In this document: in pieces, positions 1 to 8,115 of the stretch
Numbering within the stretch: the stretch's first letter is position 1
Layout of the letters: every line of letters starts with the position of its first letter
Source: Stenotrophomonas maltophilia
GTDB lineage: Bacteria; Pseudomonadota; Gammaproteobacteria; Xanthomonadales; Xanthomonadaceae
Reading direction: 5' to 3'
Assembly (NCBI RefSeq): GCF_004684085.1
Contig: NZ_SRHZ01000029.1
Span: 1-64,000 of the forward strand
Length of the DNA: 64,000 bases
Translations under genes and position numbers: made by a program
Notes under the pieces: generated by a model
The model's input: the letters and a program-made list of their open reading frames with translations, nothing else
Told to the model about the DNA's origin: nothing
Database searches by the model: none

Positions 1-25
1 AGCGGCCGGCACTACCAGAAGCGGG

Positions 26-1048
26 TCACAACCACTTCGCGCGCTTGAACAACCGGTACAACCCCACGCACACACCACCCACGCCGACAATCATCAGCGG
101 GTAGGACCAGGGCTGGCTCAGCTCCGGCATGTGGCTGAAGTTCATGCCGTACCAGCTGGTGATCAGCGTCGGCGCCGCCAGCAGCGCGGCCCATGCACCG
201 AGGCGCTTGACGGTCTCGCCCTGCGCAAGCGTCACCAGCGACAGGTTCACGCTCAGTGCCGTGCCCAGCATCTCGCGCAGGGTGTCGATCACATCGCTGA
301 TGCGTACCGCATGGTCGTGCACGTCTCGGATGTACAGCTTCACTTCGTCCGGAATCAGTTCGCCCTGGTAGCGGCGCAGCTGCGCCAACACGTCCTGCAG
401 TGGCGCCACCGCCATCCGCATCTTGTTCAATTCGCGCTTGAGCTCGTATAGCCGTACCACCGTGCTGCGCTTGTAGGTGTCGGCGAAGATGTCCTTTTCC
501 AACAGGTCCAGGGTGTCGCGGAAGCGGTGCACGATCGGCAGATAGTTGTCGACCACGAAGTCGGTTACCGCGTACAGGCAGTACGACGGGCCCATCTTCA
601 GTAGCTGCGGCTCGCGTTCCACCCGCGCACGCACCGGCGCGTAGGACAGCGACGCACCATGGCGCACCGTCACCAGGAAGCGCGGCCCGAGGAAGGCGTG
701 GGTTTCGCCGTACTGGATGCGCTCGTCGACCATCTGCGCGGTGGTCACCACCACGAACATCGAGTTGCCGTAGGTTTCCATCTTGGGCCGCTGGTGCGCG
801 TTGCGCGCATCCTCGATGGCCAGGTCGTGCAGGCAGAATTCTTCCTGCAGTTTCAGCAGCACATCCTCGTTGGGATCGTACAGGCCGACCCAGACAAAGC
901 CATTGCCACTGGCAATGACATCGCTGATGGTATCCAGGCTGATGTCGTGGCGTTTGCCCTCGTCATCGTAGTGGACGCAGTTGATGACGCAGGCGGGGTT
1001 GGCCGAGGCGGGAGCGGCAGCAGAGGCGGGCAATGACATGCCCGCCAT
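26..1048 (-). CDS. corA: CorA-type magnesium/cobalt channel
   Basis: This is a 340-residue inner membrane divalent cation channel of the CorA/MIT family, which normally admits Mg2+ (also Co2+ and Ni2+) as a pentamer. The C terminus shows the family signature: a hydrophobic first helix ending in YGMNF (GMN at residues 301-303), a short loop, then a second membrane helix and a basic tail (FKRAKWL). The N-terminal two thirds is soluble and charged, as in the cytoplasmic funnel. It lies 6 bp after the DUF4105 gene, so it is probably the last gene of the corC unit. The alternative start at M4 (MSLPAS) cannot be excluded. Confidence 0.93.
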   Translation of the reverse strand: MAGMSLPASAAAPASANPACVINCVHYDDEGKRHDISLDTISDVIASGNGFVWVGLYDPNEDVLLKLQEEFCLHDLAIEDARNAHQRPKMETYGNSMFVVVTTAQMVDERIQYGETHAFLGPRFLVTVRHGASLSYAPVRARVEREPQLLKMGPSYCLYAVTDFVVDNYLPIVHRFRDTLDLLEKDIFADTYKRSTVVRLYELKRELNKMRMAVAPLQDVLAQLRRYQGELIPDEVKLYIRDVHDHAVRISDVIDTLREMLGTALSVNLSLVTLAQGETVKRLGAWAALLAAPTLITSWYGMNFSHMPELSQPWSYPLMIVGVGGVCVGLYRLFKRAKWL

Positions 1049-1054
1049 CGTGCG

Positions 1055-2299
1055 TCAGGGCTGTGTTTTGGACAAGTGAGGACGGCGCCCCAGCACCCAC
1101 GCCAGTGCGACGTGGACAGGCAGCAGCAGCACGATCCACTGCACGTTGTACTGCGCCTGCAGGCTCAGCCAGTGCAGCACCAGCGCGGCCACGGCCTGCA
1201 CTGCCAGCAGCCACAGCACGACCCTGAACATGCGCCCGGGCACGCGTCGGCGCAGCAGGGCGATGGCCCCTGGCAGCAGCAGAACAGCCAGCGGCGAAAG
1301 CAGCAGCAGGTTGCGGTTTGCCCAGGCGGCGTAGTGGGTACTGAAGCCCCAAAGGAATACCAGCAGGCCGCCAGCGACGGCACACAGCAGCCAGAACGGC
1401 AGCGCCAGCCCGGCCAGCAGGCGCGGGCGGCGGCGCAGCGCCAGCACGCCGCCGGCGACGATCAGCCCGAGCAGCAGCCACGGCCACCAGCGGCGCGCGA
1501 ATTCCTTCGGCTCCGCATCGATGCGATGTGGCAGCAGCTCCTGTTCGGACTGCACCAACGGACGCCCATCGCTGTTGCGTGCCTGGCGCAGTGCATCGGC
1601 CAGCCGCATCGGCACGAAGGCTTCCTGCCAGCGCGACAGCGGCTGGTCGGCGAACGGCCCGAGGCCGACGTCGAAGCCCAGCCACATCCACGGTGCCGGC
1701 GAGGCCAGGCGCACCGATTCACTGCGGTAAGTATTGCCACGCGAGCGCCCCGACAGCTGCGACTGCAGGCGGCCATCGAGCGCCTTGTCCAGCGTGTCGC
1801 GCACCATCGTCGCGCAGTTGGCGGTGTAGTAGTCGTAGTGGTAGCGCGCGTTTTCCGGCTTGGCCCGCTCGGCCAGGTCGGCGGCCAGCGCCCTTGCCTG
1901 GTCCGGGCGCAGATCCAGCCACTGCACGCTGGCACCGCGGCCGGTCTCGTCGTAGTACGACAGGTCCTGCTGCAGCGGCAGCGCCACCAGGTAATACATC
2001 ATGTCGCCGCGCACGAAGCGGCCGATGAAATCATCCTCGGACGGATCGAAGTAGCCGAAGTTGTACGACGTCGCCTCGCCGCTGACCGGATCGATCACGA
2101 CGATGGCATCGTGACCGAAGCGCTCGAAGAACACCGTGCCCGGTTGCATGGTGACCACGCCGATGCGCGGGGCAGGGGCTTCGATGCTGGCCGGCGCTGG
2201 CGTGGCCGGCGAGGGCTGGGCAAACGCAGCCAGCGGAACGGCCATGGCCAGCACACACAGTGCCAGCCACACGGTCAGGATCAGTCCGCGGCGCTTCAA
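1055..2299 (-). CDS. DUF4105 (Lnb N-terminal domain-like) membrane protein
   Basis: A 414-residue protein with a signal peptide (cut near residue 27), a periplasmic domain (about 40-240) and a C-terminal bundle of about five membrane helices (about 272-405). The periplasmic part has the conserved His in FERFGHDAIVV (H63) and the NC pair in YTANCATMVRD (C162) that I associate with DUF4105, the domain found at the N terminus of Lnb, a lipoprotein N-acyltransferase described in Bacteroides. The start overlaps the corC stop by 4 bp (ATGA), so the two are co-translated. Acyltransferase function is inference only; a thiol-hydrolase-like envelope enzyme is equally possible. Confidence 0.75.
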   Translation of the reverse strand: MKRRGLILTVWLALCVLAMAVPLAAFAQPSPATPAPASIEAPAPRIGVVTMQPGTVFFERFGHDAIVVIDPVSGEATSYNFGYFDPSEDDFIGRFVRGDMMYYLVALPLQQDLSYYDETGRGASVQWLDLRPDQARALAADLAERAKPENARYHYDYYTANCATMVRDTLDKALDGRLQSQLSGRSRGNTYRSESVRLASPAPWMWLGFDVGLGPFADQPLSRWQEAFVPMRLADALRQARNSDGRPLVQSEQELLPHRIDAEPKEFARRWWPWLLLGLIVAGGVLALRRRPRLLAGLALPFWLLCAVAGGLLVFLWGFSTHYAAWANRNLLLLSPLAVLLLPGAIALLRRRVPGRMFRVVLWLLAVQAVAALVLHWLSLQAQYNVQWIVLLLPVHVALAWVLGRRPHLSKTQP

Positions 2300-3177
2300 G
2301 CGTCGTCCTGCGCGTCCGGCGGCAGCACGGTCACGTGGAAGGCCTGCACCCGGCGCGCATCGGCGCGGGCCACGCGGAACAGGAAGCGGTCCAGCGCCAG
2401 CTCGTCACCGACTTCCGGCAGGTGCCCAACCGCCTCGGTGACCAGGCCGCCGATGGTGTCGTAGTCCTCGTCGGAGAAGGTGGCACCGAAGCGCTCGTTG
2501 AAGTCGCCGATCGCGGTCAGCGCATCGACCACGTACTGGCCATCGGACTGGATGGCGATCTGCGCCGACTGGTCCTCGGCCTCGTCGTGCTCGTCGTCGA
2601 TGTCGCCGACGATCTGCTCCAGCACGTCCTCGATGGTGACCAGGCCGGCGACACCGCCGTACTCGTCCACCACGATGGCCATGTGGTTGCGCGACAGGCG
2701 GAATTCCTTCAACAGCACGTTGAGCTTCTTTGCCTCGGGGATCAGCACCGCCGGGCGCAGCAGCTCGCGCACGTTGGCCGGGCCATTGTCGGCGACGACG
2801 CCGCGCAGCAGGTCCTTGGCCAGCAGGATGCCAAGGATGTCGTCCTTGTTCTCGCCGTGCACCGGGAAGCGCGAATGGCCGGATTCGACCACCTGCTTCA
2901 TCAGTTCCAGGAAGGGCGCTTCGACCGGCAGCGAGACCATCTGCGAGCGCGAGATCATCACGTCGCCCACGGTCAGCTCGGCCACCGAAATGGCGCCTTC
3001 CATCATCTTCAGGGTATCGGCGGCGATCAGACCCTCTTCCTGCGCGGTGTGCAGGACAGCGACCAGCTCGTCGCGGGTATGGGGTTCGCCGGAGAAGGCG
3101 GAAGTCAGGCGTTCAAGCCAGCCGCGCTTCTTTTCACTGTGCTCCGCGGGGGAGCTACTACTGTCGTCTTCTGACAT
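2296..3177 (-). CDS. corC: CorC/HlyC family CBS-domain protein
   Basis: 293 residues, starting MSEDDSSS. It has an acidic N terminus, a pair of CBS domains (about 65-190, from VGDVMISRSQMVSLP to DEYGGVAGLVTIEDVLEQIVG) and a C-terminal CorC_HlyC transporter-associated domain (about 205-285, including DEDYDTIGGLV). No membrane domain is present, so this is the short cytoplasmic form (E. coli YbeX), linked to Mg2+/Co2+ efflux and ribosome homeostasis. In many proteobacteria it sits with miaB, phoH and ybeY, as here. The reading frame stays open upstream, but the ATG at 3177 gives the usual family N terminus. Confidence 0.93.
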   Translation of the reverse strand: MSEDDSSSSPAEHSEKKRGWLERLTSAFSGEPHTRDELVAVLHTAQEEGLIAADTLKMMEGAISVAELTVGDVMISRSQMVSLPVEAPFLELMKQVVESGHSRFPVHGENKDDILGILLAKDLLRGVVADNGPANVRELLRPAVLIPEAKKLNVLLKEFRLSRNHMAIVVDEYGGVAGLVTIEDVLEQIVGDIDDEHDEAEDQSAQIAIQSDGQYVVDALTAIGDFNERFGATFSDEDYDTIGGLVTEAVGHLPEVGDELALDRFLFRVARADARRVQAFHVTVLPPDAQDDA

Positions 3178-3241
3178 CTCTGGAAAAAAGGCACCCGGCA
3201 GGCCGGGCGTTGGCCCAAGTCTAGCAGGATGTGGCGGCCTG

Positions 3242-3817
3242 TCAGTGGCCGTCGCTGCCCGGCCCGGTGATCGGCGCCGGTGCCAGTTCAGGCCGGGGGG
3301 CTTCCTCTTCGGGCAGGTCCAGACTGTAGGTGCACCCGGCCAAGGTTTTGCCGGGGTGGGAGGCCACGGTGGAGACGCTGAGGATGACCGACTCGATCTG
3401 GGCCTCGCCGGTCTTCGGGTCGGTGACGTCGCGGCTGACCAGCTCGCGGCCGGCCATGAACTTGCCGTCCTGGTCGTACCCGGTCTCCAGCGCCAGCCGC
3501 TTGGCCAGTGGCCGTGGATCGGCCTGGTCGAGGATCGCCATGACGCTGGCCCCGGCCACCGCCACCCGCTCGGTGGTCGTGCCAAACACGCTGATCGGCT
3601 GGGCCAGGCGGTACTCGCTCATGAACTGGTTGCCCTGCGGCAGCGGCTGCAGGCCCTGGGCCACGGCCTTCAGCGGGTCGGCCAGCAGCGGCGCCAGCGC
3701 GGCCTGCTCGGCCACGCCCTGGCGGCATTCGATCAGGGCCGGAAGGTCAAGGCTTGAGGCGAGGGCCGAAGGCACCGCAAAGGCACACAGCAGAGGCAGG
3801 CAGCAACGCAGGGACAC
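3242..3817 (-). CDS. Hypothetical secreted protein
   Basis: 191 residues with a clear signal peptide (MSLRCCLPLLCAFAVPSALA, cut near residue 20). The mature part has two Cys (ECRQG near the N terminus and GCTYSLDL near the C terminus) that could form a disulphide, and a Pro-rich, Glu-rich tail. I do not recognise a family. It lies on the same strand as, and 65 bp upstream of, corC, so it may be read in the same transcript. Probably periplasmic. Confidence 0.75.
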   Translation of the reverse strand: MSLRCCLPLLCAFAVPSALASSLDLPALIECRQGVAEQAALAPLLADPLKAVAQGLQPLPQGNQFMSEYRLAQPISVFGTTTERVAVAGASVMAILDQADPRPLAKRLALETGYDQDGKFMAGRELVSRDVTDPKTGEAQIESVILSVSTVASHPGKTLAGCTYSLDLPEEEAPRPELAPAPITGPGSDGH

Positions 3818-3844
3818 GGGCAGGTTCCGCAGGCGGGCTGGACA

Positions 3845-4456
3845 TCATAACGGTGACGGGCGCGGGTTCTCAGCCTTGCTGCTGCGGCGGCCGCGGGTCA
3901 GCAGGGCGCGTAGCCCCATCACCGGCAGGGTGAGCAGCACCGCCTTCATCGAAGCGTGGAGGATAGTGAGCAGCCCGCCGGCCGCCAACTGCAGCAGGCC
4001 CGGCTGTTCGAACCAGGGCATCAGCGCGGGTTCGGCGGCCCTTGCCAGTGTCATGTACATCGCGCAGAGCGCGTACAACAGCCAGAGTGAGGCGGTTGAC
4101 GCATGGAAGAACGGCAACGTAGCCGCCGAGCGTCGCAGGCGCTGCTGGACCACCACACGCCAGGCCACCGGCGCGGTGAGCGCGCCAATCAGCATCAGCA
4201 GCAGCGCGCTCGTCACCAGGCCCATTGTGGTGCTCATCCCGTGCCGCTGTTGCTGCAGGTGAGGCCCGATCACGCCGACCGCCAGGCTGGCAATGACGCA
4301 CGCCGGTGACAGCAGTGCCAGCGTGCGCAGCAGCCAGTGCTGCCCGCTGGGGTCGCGCGCGCTGACGCGGCGCACGGCATGCGCGCCCAGCACCAGCAGA
4401 ATGGCGAAAAGGCCGGCAGCCATCATAATCGTCATGAAGCCGTTCCCTGGGTTCAT
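3845..4456 (-). CDS. Hypothetical polytopic membrane protein
   Basis: 203 residues starting MNPGNGFMTIMM. The ATG at 4456 has an AAGGA-type ribosome site just upstream, which favours it over the ATG 12 codons earlier. Four hydrophobic segments are visible (about 5-25, 48-66, 79-98 and 118-138) plus a weaker one near 160-180; the C terminus is basic. No conserved motif is recognised and no function is proposed. It sits between ybeY and corC on the same strand. Confidence 0.65.
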   Translation of the reverse strand: MNPGNGFMTIMMAAGLFAILLVLGAHAVRRVSARDPSGQHWLLRTLALLSPACVIASLAVGVIGPHLQQQRHGMSTTMGLVTSALLLMLIGALTAPVAWRVVVQQRLRRSAATLPFFHASTASLWLLYALCAMYMTLARAAEPALMPWFEQPGLLQLAAGGLLTILHASMKAVLLTLPVMGLRALLTRGRRSSKAENPRPSPL

Positions 4457-4531
4457 CCTTTTTCCTTCCGCGTCCTGGCCGGTGTTGAACAATAGCGCAG
4501 CGCATGGGGTGGCACTCCAGCCCGGGCGCAG

Positions 4532-5140
4532 TCAGGGCGAATTCCAGCGCGTGGTCGCCGGGTACCAGCGCAGCCTGACCGGGTAGCCCAGCTGCACCTG
4601 CAGGTGGTCACGCACGGCCGCTGCCGTCGCGCGGTTGGCTGGGGTATCCCGCAGCTCAACCTCCAGCTCCCCGGTCTTGACATCCAGGCTATAGCCGAAC
4701 AGGTCGGGCAGCTGGGCCCGCAGCCAGTCCCGCTGTGCGTGCAGGCGGCGCTTCATCTCCGCTTCGGTCATCGCGGCGCCGGTGATGTAGTGCACACGTT
4801 GCGGGCCATCCGCCCCTGGATGTGCCTCATCGGCCTCGGGTGCGGTGCCTGTCAGTCGCACCACAACGTTCCAGCCCCTCGCATTGTCCACCCAGATGCC
4901 GGCCAGACGTGCCGCGTGCCGCGCTTCCAGGCGCTCGATCAGCGCCCGTTGCTGGGCAGTGGCGACGATGTTGCGAGTGTCGCGCTCGCTGCTGCCGAAG
5001 AACGCCCGTAGTTCGACGATCTTTGCGGCGATGTCGGCCTCGCTGTCGCTGGTGGGGAGCGGTGAGGGACGGTCAGGATCGGGCATCAGGCCTGCCCCGG
5101 ACTGCAGTAGCGCGGCAAGCACAAGTGCGGGCAGGGTCAT
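4532..5140 (-). CDS. Hypothetical exported protein
   Basis: 202 residues with a short N-terminal hydrophobic segment (LPALVLAALLQSGAGL) suggesting export, then a Pro/Ser-rich linker. It continues with an alpha-helical region (about 30-80) and a mixed region ending GELEVELRDTPANRATAAAV and YPVRLRWYPATT. The last part reads like a small alpha/beta domain with alternating hydrophobics, loosely reminiscent of protease pro-regions or inhibitor domains, but I would not assign it. It lies 48 bp downstream of ybeY and is probably co-transcribed with it. Confidence 0.7.
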   Translation of the reverse strand: MTLPALVLAALLQSGAGLMPDPDRPSPLPTSDSEADIAAKIVELRAFFGSSERDTRNIVATAQQRALIERLEARHAARLAGIWVDNARGWNVVVRLTGTAPEADEAHPGADGPQRVHYITGAAMTEAEMKRRLHAQRDWLRAQLPDLFGYSLDVKTGELEVELRDTPANRATAAAVRDHLQVQLGYPVRLRWYPATTRWNSP

Positions 5141-5188
5141 GCTGCGCTCCTCTTCCGTGAGTGCGTGGGCTCGGAACAGAGCCCGGTG

Positions 5189-5674
5189 TCAGCGCTCGCC
5201 GGCGTACGGATCGGCGATGCCGAGCTCGGCCAGGATGTCGCGCTCCAGCTGCTCCATCGCCTCGGCTTCCTTGTCGTCCTCGTGGTCCCAGCCGAGCAGG
5301 TGCAGTACGCCGTGCACGGTCAGGTGCGCGTAATGGGCGTTGAGCGCCTTGCCCTGTTCGTCGGCCTCCCGCGCCACCACCGGTGCACAGATCACCAGGT
5401 CGCCCAGCAGCGGGAACTTGACGCCCTTGGGCAGGCCTTCGGGGACGTCAGCGGGGAAGCTGAGGACGTTGGTCGCGTAGTCCTTGCCGCGGTAGTGGCG
5501 GTTCAGCGACTGGCCTTCCTTGGCGTCGACCACGCGGATGGCCAGGTCGGCCTCGCGGATGCGGCCCTTCAGTGCGGCGGCCACCCACTTGCGGAAGCTC
5601 ACGGCCGCCGGCAGGCCGGCACGCGGCAATGCATAACTGACGGCGACGTCCAGTCGCACGGGACCACGGGTCAT
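5189..5674 (-). CDS. ybeY: YbeY endoribonuclease / rRNA maturation factor
   Basis: 161 residues. The zinc-binding signature of the UPF0054 family is complete: [11 protein letters not shown], with three His for the metal, near residue 120. Upstream is the conserved [17 protein letters not shown] block. YbeY is a single-strand-specific RNase acting in 16S rRNA 3'-end processing and 70S ribosome quality control. Its start overlaps the phoH stop by 4 bp, the normal arrangement, so the two are translationally coupled. Confidence 0.96.
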   Translation of the reverse strand: MTRGPVRLDVAVSYALPRAGLPAAVSFRKWVAAALKGRIREADLAIRVVDAKEGQSLNRHYRGKDYATNVLSFPADVPEGLPKGVKFPLLGDLVICAPVVAREADEQGKALNAHYAHLTVHGVLHLLGWDHEDDKEAEAMEQLERDILAELGIADPYAGER

Positions 5675-6657
5675 GGAGTCGCTCCAGGTTGGATCTGATG
5701 CAGGTCGCGGCGGTCGTAGGCGCTGACGATACGTGCCACCAGCGGATGGCGGACCACGTCGCGGGATTCGAAGAAGGTGAAGCTGACGCCCTCGACCTCG
5801 CGCAGCACGTCGATGGCATCGCGCAGCCCCGACTTCAGGTGCTTGGGCAGGTCGGTCTGGGTCAGGTCACCGGTAACCACTGCGGTGGAGCCATAGCCCA
5901 GGCGGGTCAGGAACATCTTCATCTGTTCGATGGTGGTGTTCTGCGCTTCGTCCAGGATCACGAACGCATCGTTGAGCGTGCGGCCGCGCATATAGGCCAG
6001 CGGCGCAATCTCGATGACGTTGCGCTCGAGCAGCTTGACCACCTTCTCCACGCCCATCATTTCGTACAGGGCGTCGTACAGCGGTCGCAGGTAGGGGTCG
6101 ACTTTCTGGCTCAGGTCTCCGGGCAGGAAGCCGAGCTTCTCGCCGGCTTCGACCGCCGGGCGCACCAGGATCAGGCGCTGCACCCGCGATTCATTCAGGG
6201 CTTCAACCGCGCTGGCCACGGCCAGGAAGGTCTTGCCGGTGCCGGCCGGACCGACGCCGAAATTGATGTCGTGGCTGGCGATCTGGTGCAGGTAGCGGGA
6301 CTGGTTGGCGCCGCGACCGCGCACGGTGCCGCGCTTGACCTTGATCGCCACGTCCTGCGCTTCATAGGAGCGTTCGGCGATCTGTTCGACGTTGGCCTGG
6401 GCCAGGCGCAGGTGGATGGCATGGTTGTCGAAGGTGGTCTCGCCGGCTTCGGCGTACAGCGCTTCGACCAGCTTCTGCGCCTCGACGATGGCCTCGTTCG
6501 GCCCGCTGATGCGGAACACGAAGCCACGGTTGGCGATCTCCACACCGAGCTTCAGCTCGATCTGGCGCAGGTGGCCGTCGAAGGGGCCGCTCAGGTTGGC
6601 CAGTCGCTCGTTGTCTTCCGGCGACAGGGTGAAGTCTCGATGATCGATGCTTTTCAT
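5671..6657 (-). CDS. phoH: PhoH-like ATPase (YbeZ)
   Basis: 328 residues, starting MKSIDHRDF. It has an N-terminal KH-like region (residues 20-100), then a P-loop ([11 protein letters not shown]) and Walker B ([10 protein letters not shown]) with the DEAQN box typical of PhoH/YbeZ proteins. YbeZ-type proteins bind YbeY and are thought to help rRNA maturation with an ATPase or helicase activity. The frame is open far upstream, but the ATG at 6657 gives the family N terminus. It is the first gene of the phoH-ybeY unit, so its promoter should lie in the 6658-7138 gap. Confidence 0.94.
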   Translation of the reverse strand: MKSIDHRDFTLSPEDNERLANLSGPFDGHLRQIELKLGVEIANRGFVFRISGPNEAIVEAQKLVEALYAEAGETTFDNHAIHLRLAQANVEQIAERSYEAQDVAIKVKRGTVRGRGANQSRYLHQIASHDINFGVGPAGTGKTFLAVASAVEALNESRVQRLILVRPAVEAGEKLGFLPGDLSQKVDPYLRPLYDALYEMMGVEKVVKLLERNVIEIAPLAYMRGRTLNDAFVILDEAQNTTIEQMKMFLTRLGYGSTAVVTGDLTQTDLPKHLKSGLRDAIDVLREVEGVSFTFFESRDVVRHPLVARIVSAYDRRDLHQIQPGATP

Positions 6658-6755
6658 TGCTTTGGGTGGGGCGGGTGCCTTCCACCGCAGTGTATTCAGG
6701 GAGGACAAGGGTAGCGCGCGCACGGGCCGCGCGGCCAGCAGGCGGTCGATACAGC

Positions 6756-6860
6756 GTTTTCCACACCCGGTGTGGACGGAGCGCGCGGAAACCTGTGGAT
6801 AGACCGTCGCAATGCTTGTGCCACAAGGCCCATGAGGTCGTGGTGAAAAAAGCGTCAAGG
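6756..6860. repeat. 105-bp element, copy A
   Basis: Ungapped match to 6968-7072. The shared blocks sit at the same offsets: GTTTTCCACA, then TGTGG, then AACCTGTGGA, TTG, AAGGCC and CGTGGTGAAAAAA. By hand count 67 of 105 positions agree. TCCACA...TGTGGA can form a short stem, and CTTGTGCCCACAAG-like pairing is possible in the second half. No ORF is shared. Orientation and function are unknown. Confidence 0.8.
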
Positions 6861-6967
6861 TCGGCCACCGTCTTGGCGTCCGATCGCGGCGGGCATGTGC
6901 GCGCAGGTTCGTCGTGATGGCAGCGCATGTTTCGTTGCCTGGCGAGCAACACGGCCGCATGTGGCCG

Positions 6968-7072
6968 GTTTTCCACATGGGCTGTGGAATGATGCTGAAT
7001 CAACCTGTGGACAGGTGCCGCGGAGCCTTGCAGCAAAAGGCCTGCGTGCACGTGGTGAAAAAACCGTCAGGG
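6968..7072. repeat. 105-bp element, copy B
   Basis: Second copy, exactly 212 bp after copy A with no gaps. The TCCACA/TGTGGA pair is retained while its loop differs (TGGGC against CCCGG). A stem in the second half is also possible (CCTT against AAGG) although its sequence differs from copy A. It ends with CGTGGTGAAAAAACCGTCA, 60 bp before the HlyD start. Confidence 0.8.
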
Positions 7073-7138
7073 CTGATCGGAATCATTGAGGGTGCACGGG
7101 GCGCATGCCACCGTGGCGCCGTCGCAGGAGGGGATGGC

Positions 7139-8095
7139 ATGGGCATCAGCAATGGGATGCGTGGAATCGGGCTGGCGGGTATCGGCCTGCTGGCGGGGTG
7201 TGGGCAGTCAACGCCGACTGCGCTGGGCACGCTGGAGTGGGACCGGATCACGGTGCCAGCACCGGCGGCCGAAGTGATCGCCACGGTGGAGGTGCGCGAA
7301 GGCCAGCAGGTCAAGGCCGGGGCGGTGCTGATGCAGCTGGACCCGGCCCGCGGCGACGCGCAGTTCGCTGCAGCGCAGGCCGACACGGTGCGTGCACAGG
7401 CGCAGTTGGAAGAACTGAAGATCGGCCCGCGCCAGGAACAGGTCGCGCAGGCCCAGGCCCAACTGGCCGCGTTGCGCGCGCAGTCTGCCGAAGCCGTTGC
7501 CTACTACCGGCGCGTGCAGCCGCTGGCACGCCAGCGCCTGATCGCCGCCGCCGAGCTGGATCGTGCACGCGCCGCCGCTGGCAACGCCGAGGCCAGCGTG
7601 CGTGCCGCCGAGCAGGCCTGGCTGGAGTTGGTGCACGGCAGCCGCGTGCAGGACATTGCCCAGGGCCAGGCGGCCGCCGACGCCGCGCAGGCACAGCAGG
7701 TGGTGCAGGGCGTCAACCGGCAGAAGCTGCAACTGCGTGCGCCGCGCGATGGCGTGGTCGATGCCTTGCCGTACCGGCAGGGCGACCAGGCGCCGGTCGG
7801 GGCGCCGCTGGCGGTGATGCTGGTCGGCGAGCGCCCCTATGCACGCGTCTACCTGCCGCAGCCGCTGCGGCTGCAGGTCAAGGTCGGACAGGCCGCGCAG
7901 ATACAGCTGGAGGGGGGAAGCACCCTCCTGAAGGGGCACGTACGCGCGATCCGCAGCGAGCCGTCGTTCACCCCGTACTACGCATTGACCGGCGATGACG
8001 TCGAACGCTTGAGCTATCTCGCCGAGATCGAAGTTGACGCTACCGCTGACATGCAGAAGCTGCCCGCCGGCCTGCCAGTGCAGGTGCGCTTCTGA
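7139..8095 (+). CDS. HlyD-family periplasmic adaptor lipoprotein
   Basis: 318 residues. The ATG at 7139 follows a strong GGAGGGG ribosome site. The N terminus is a lipoprotein signal with lipobox LLAGC, so it should be anchored by acylated Cys. Next come a first half-lipoyl segment (VEVREGQQVKAGAVLMQLDP), a long Ala/Gln-rich coiled coil (about 75-190), the second lipoyl half (LRAPRDGVVDALPYRQGDQ) and a beta-barrel domain. This is the membrane fusion subunit of a tripartite exporter; the two following genes supply the ABC subunits. The layout resembles E. coli YhiI/YbhG-type systems. The substrate is unknown. Confidence 0.9.
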   Translation: MGISNGMRGIGLAGIGLLAGCGQSTPTALGTLEWDRITVPAPAAEVIATVEVREGQQVKAGAVLMQLDPARGDAQFAAAQADTVRAQAQLEELKIGPRQEQVAQAQAQLAALRAQSAEAVAYYRRVQPLARQRLIAAAELDRARAAAGNAEASVRAAEQAWLELVHGSRVQDIAQGQAAADAAQAQQVVQGVNRQKLQLRAPRDGVVDALPYRQGDQAPVGAPLAVMLVGERPYARVYLPQPLRLQVKVGQAAQIQLEGGSTLLKGHVRAIRSEPSFTPYYALTGDDVERLSYLAEIEVDATADMQKLPAGLPVQVRF

Positions 8096-8115
8096 ACACC
8101 AGTGCGGACATCGCG

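Larger units (their letters stand above)
6658..7138. other. 480-bp divergent intergenic region
   Basis: No gene is evident between phoH (minus) and the HlyD gene (plus). The stretch holds two copies of a 105-bp element (separate entries) and many TCCACA/TGTGGA motifs resembling DnaA boxes; the closest is TGTGGATAG at 6794-6802, one base off TGTGGATAA. Promoters for both flanking genes must be here, but I could not pick out a convincing -35/-10 pair for either. Confidence 0.7.

Noticed and set aside
1076-2464. Plus-strand frame of 462 codons opposite the DUF4105 gene
   Set aside because: Gln/Arg/His-rich composition and no ribosome site; it is the shadow of the minus-strand genes.
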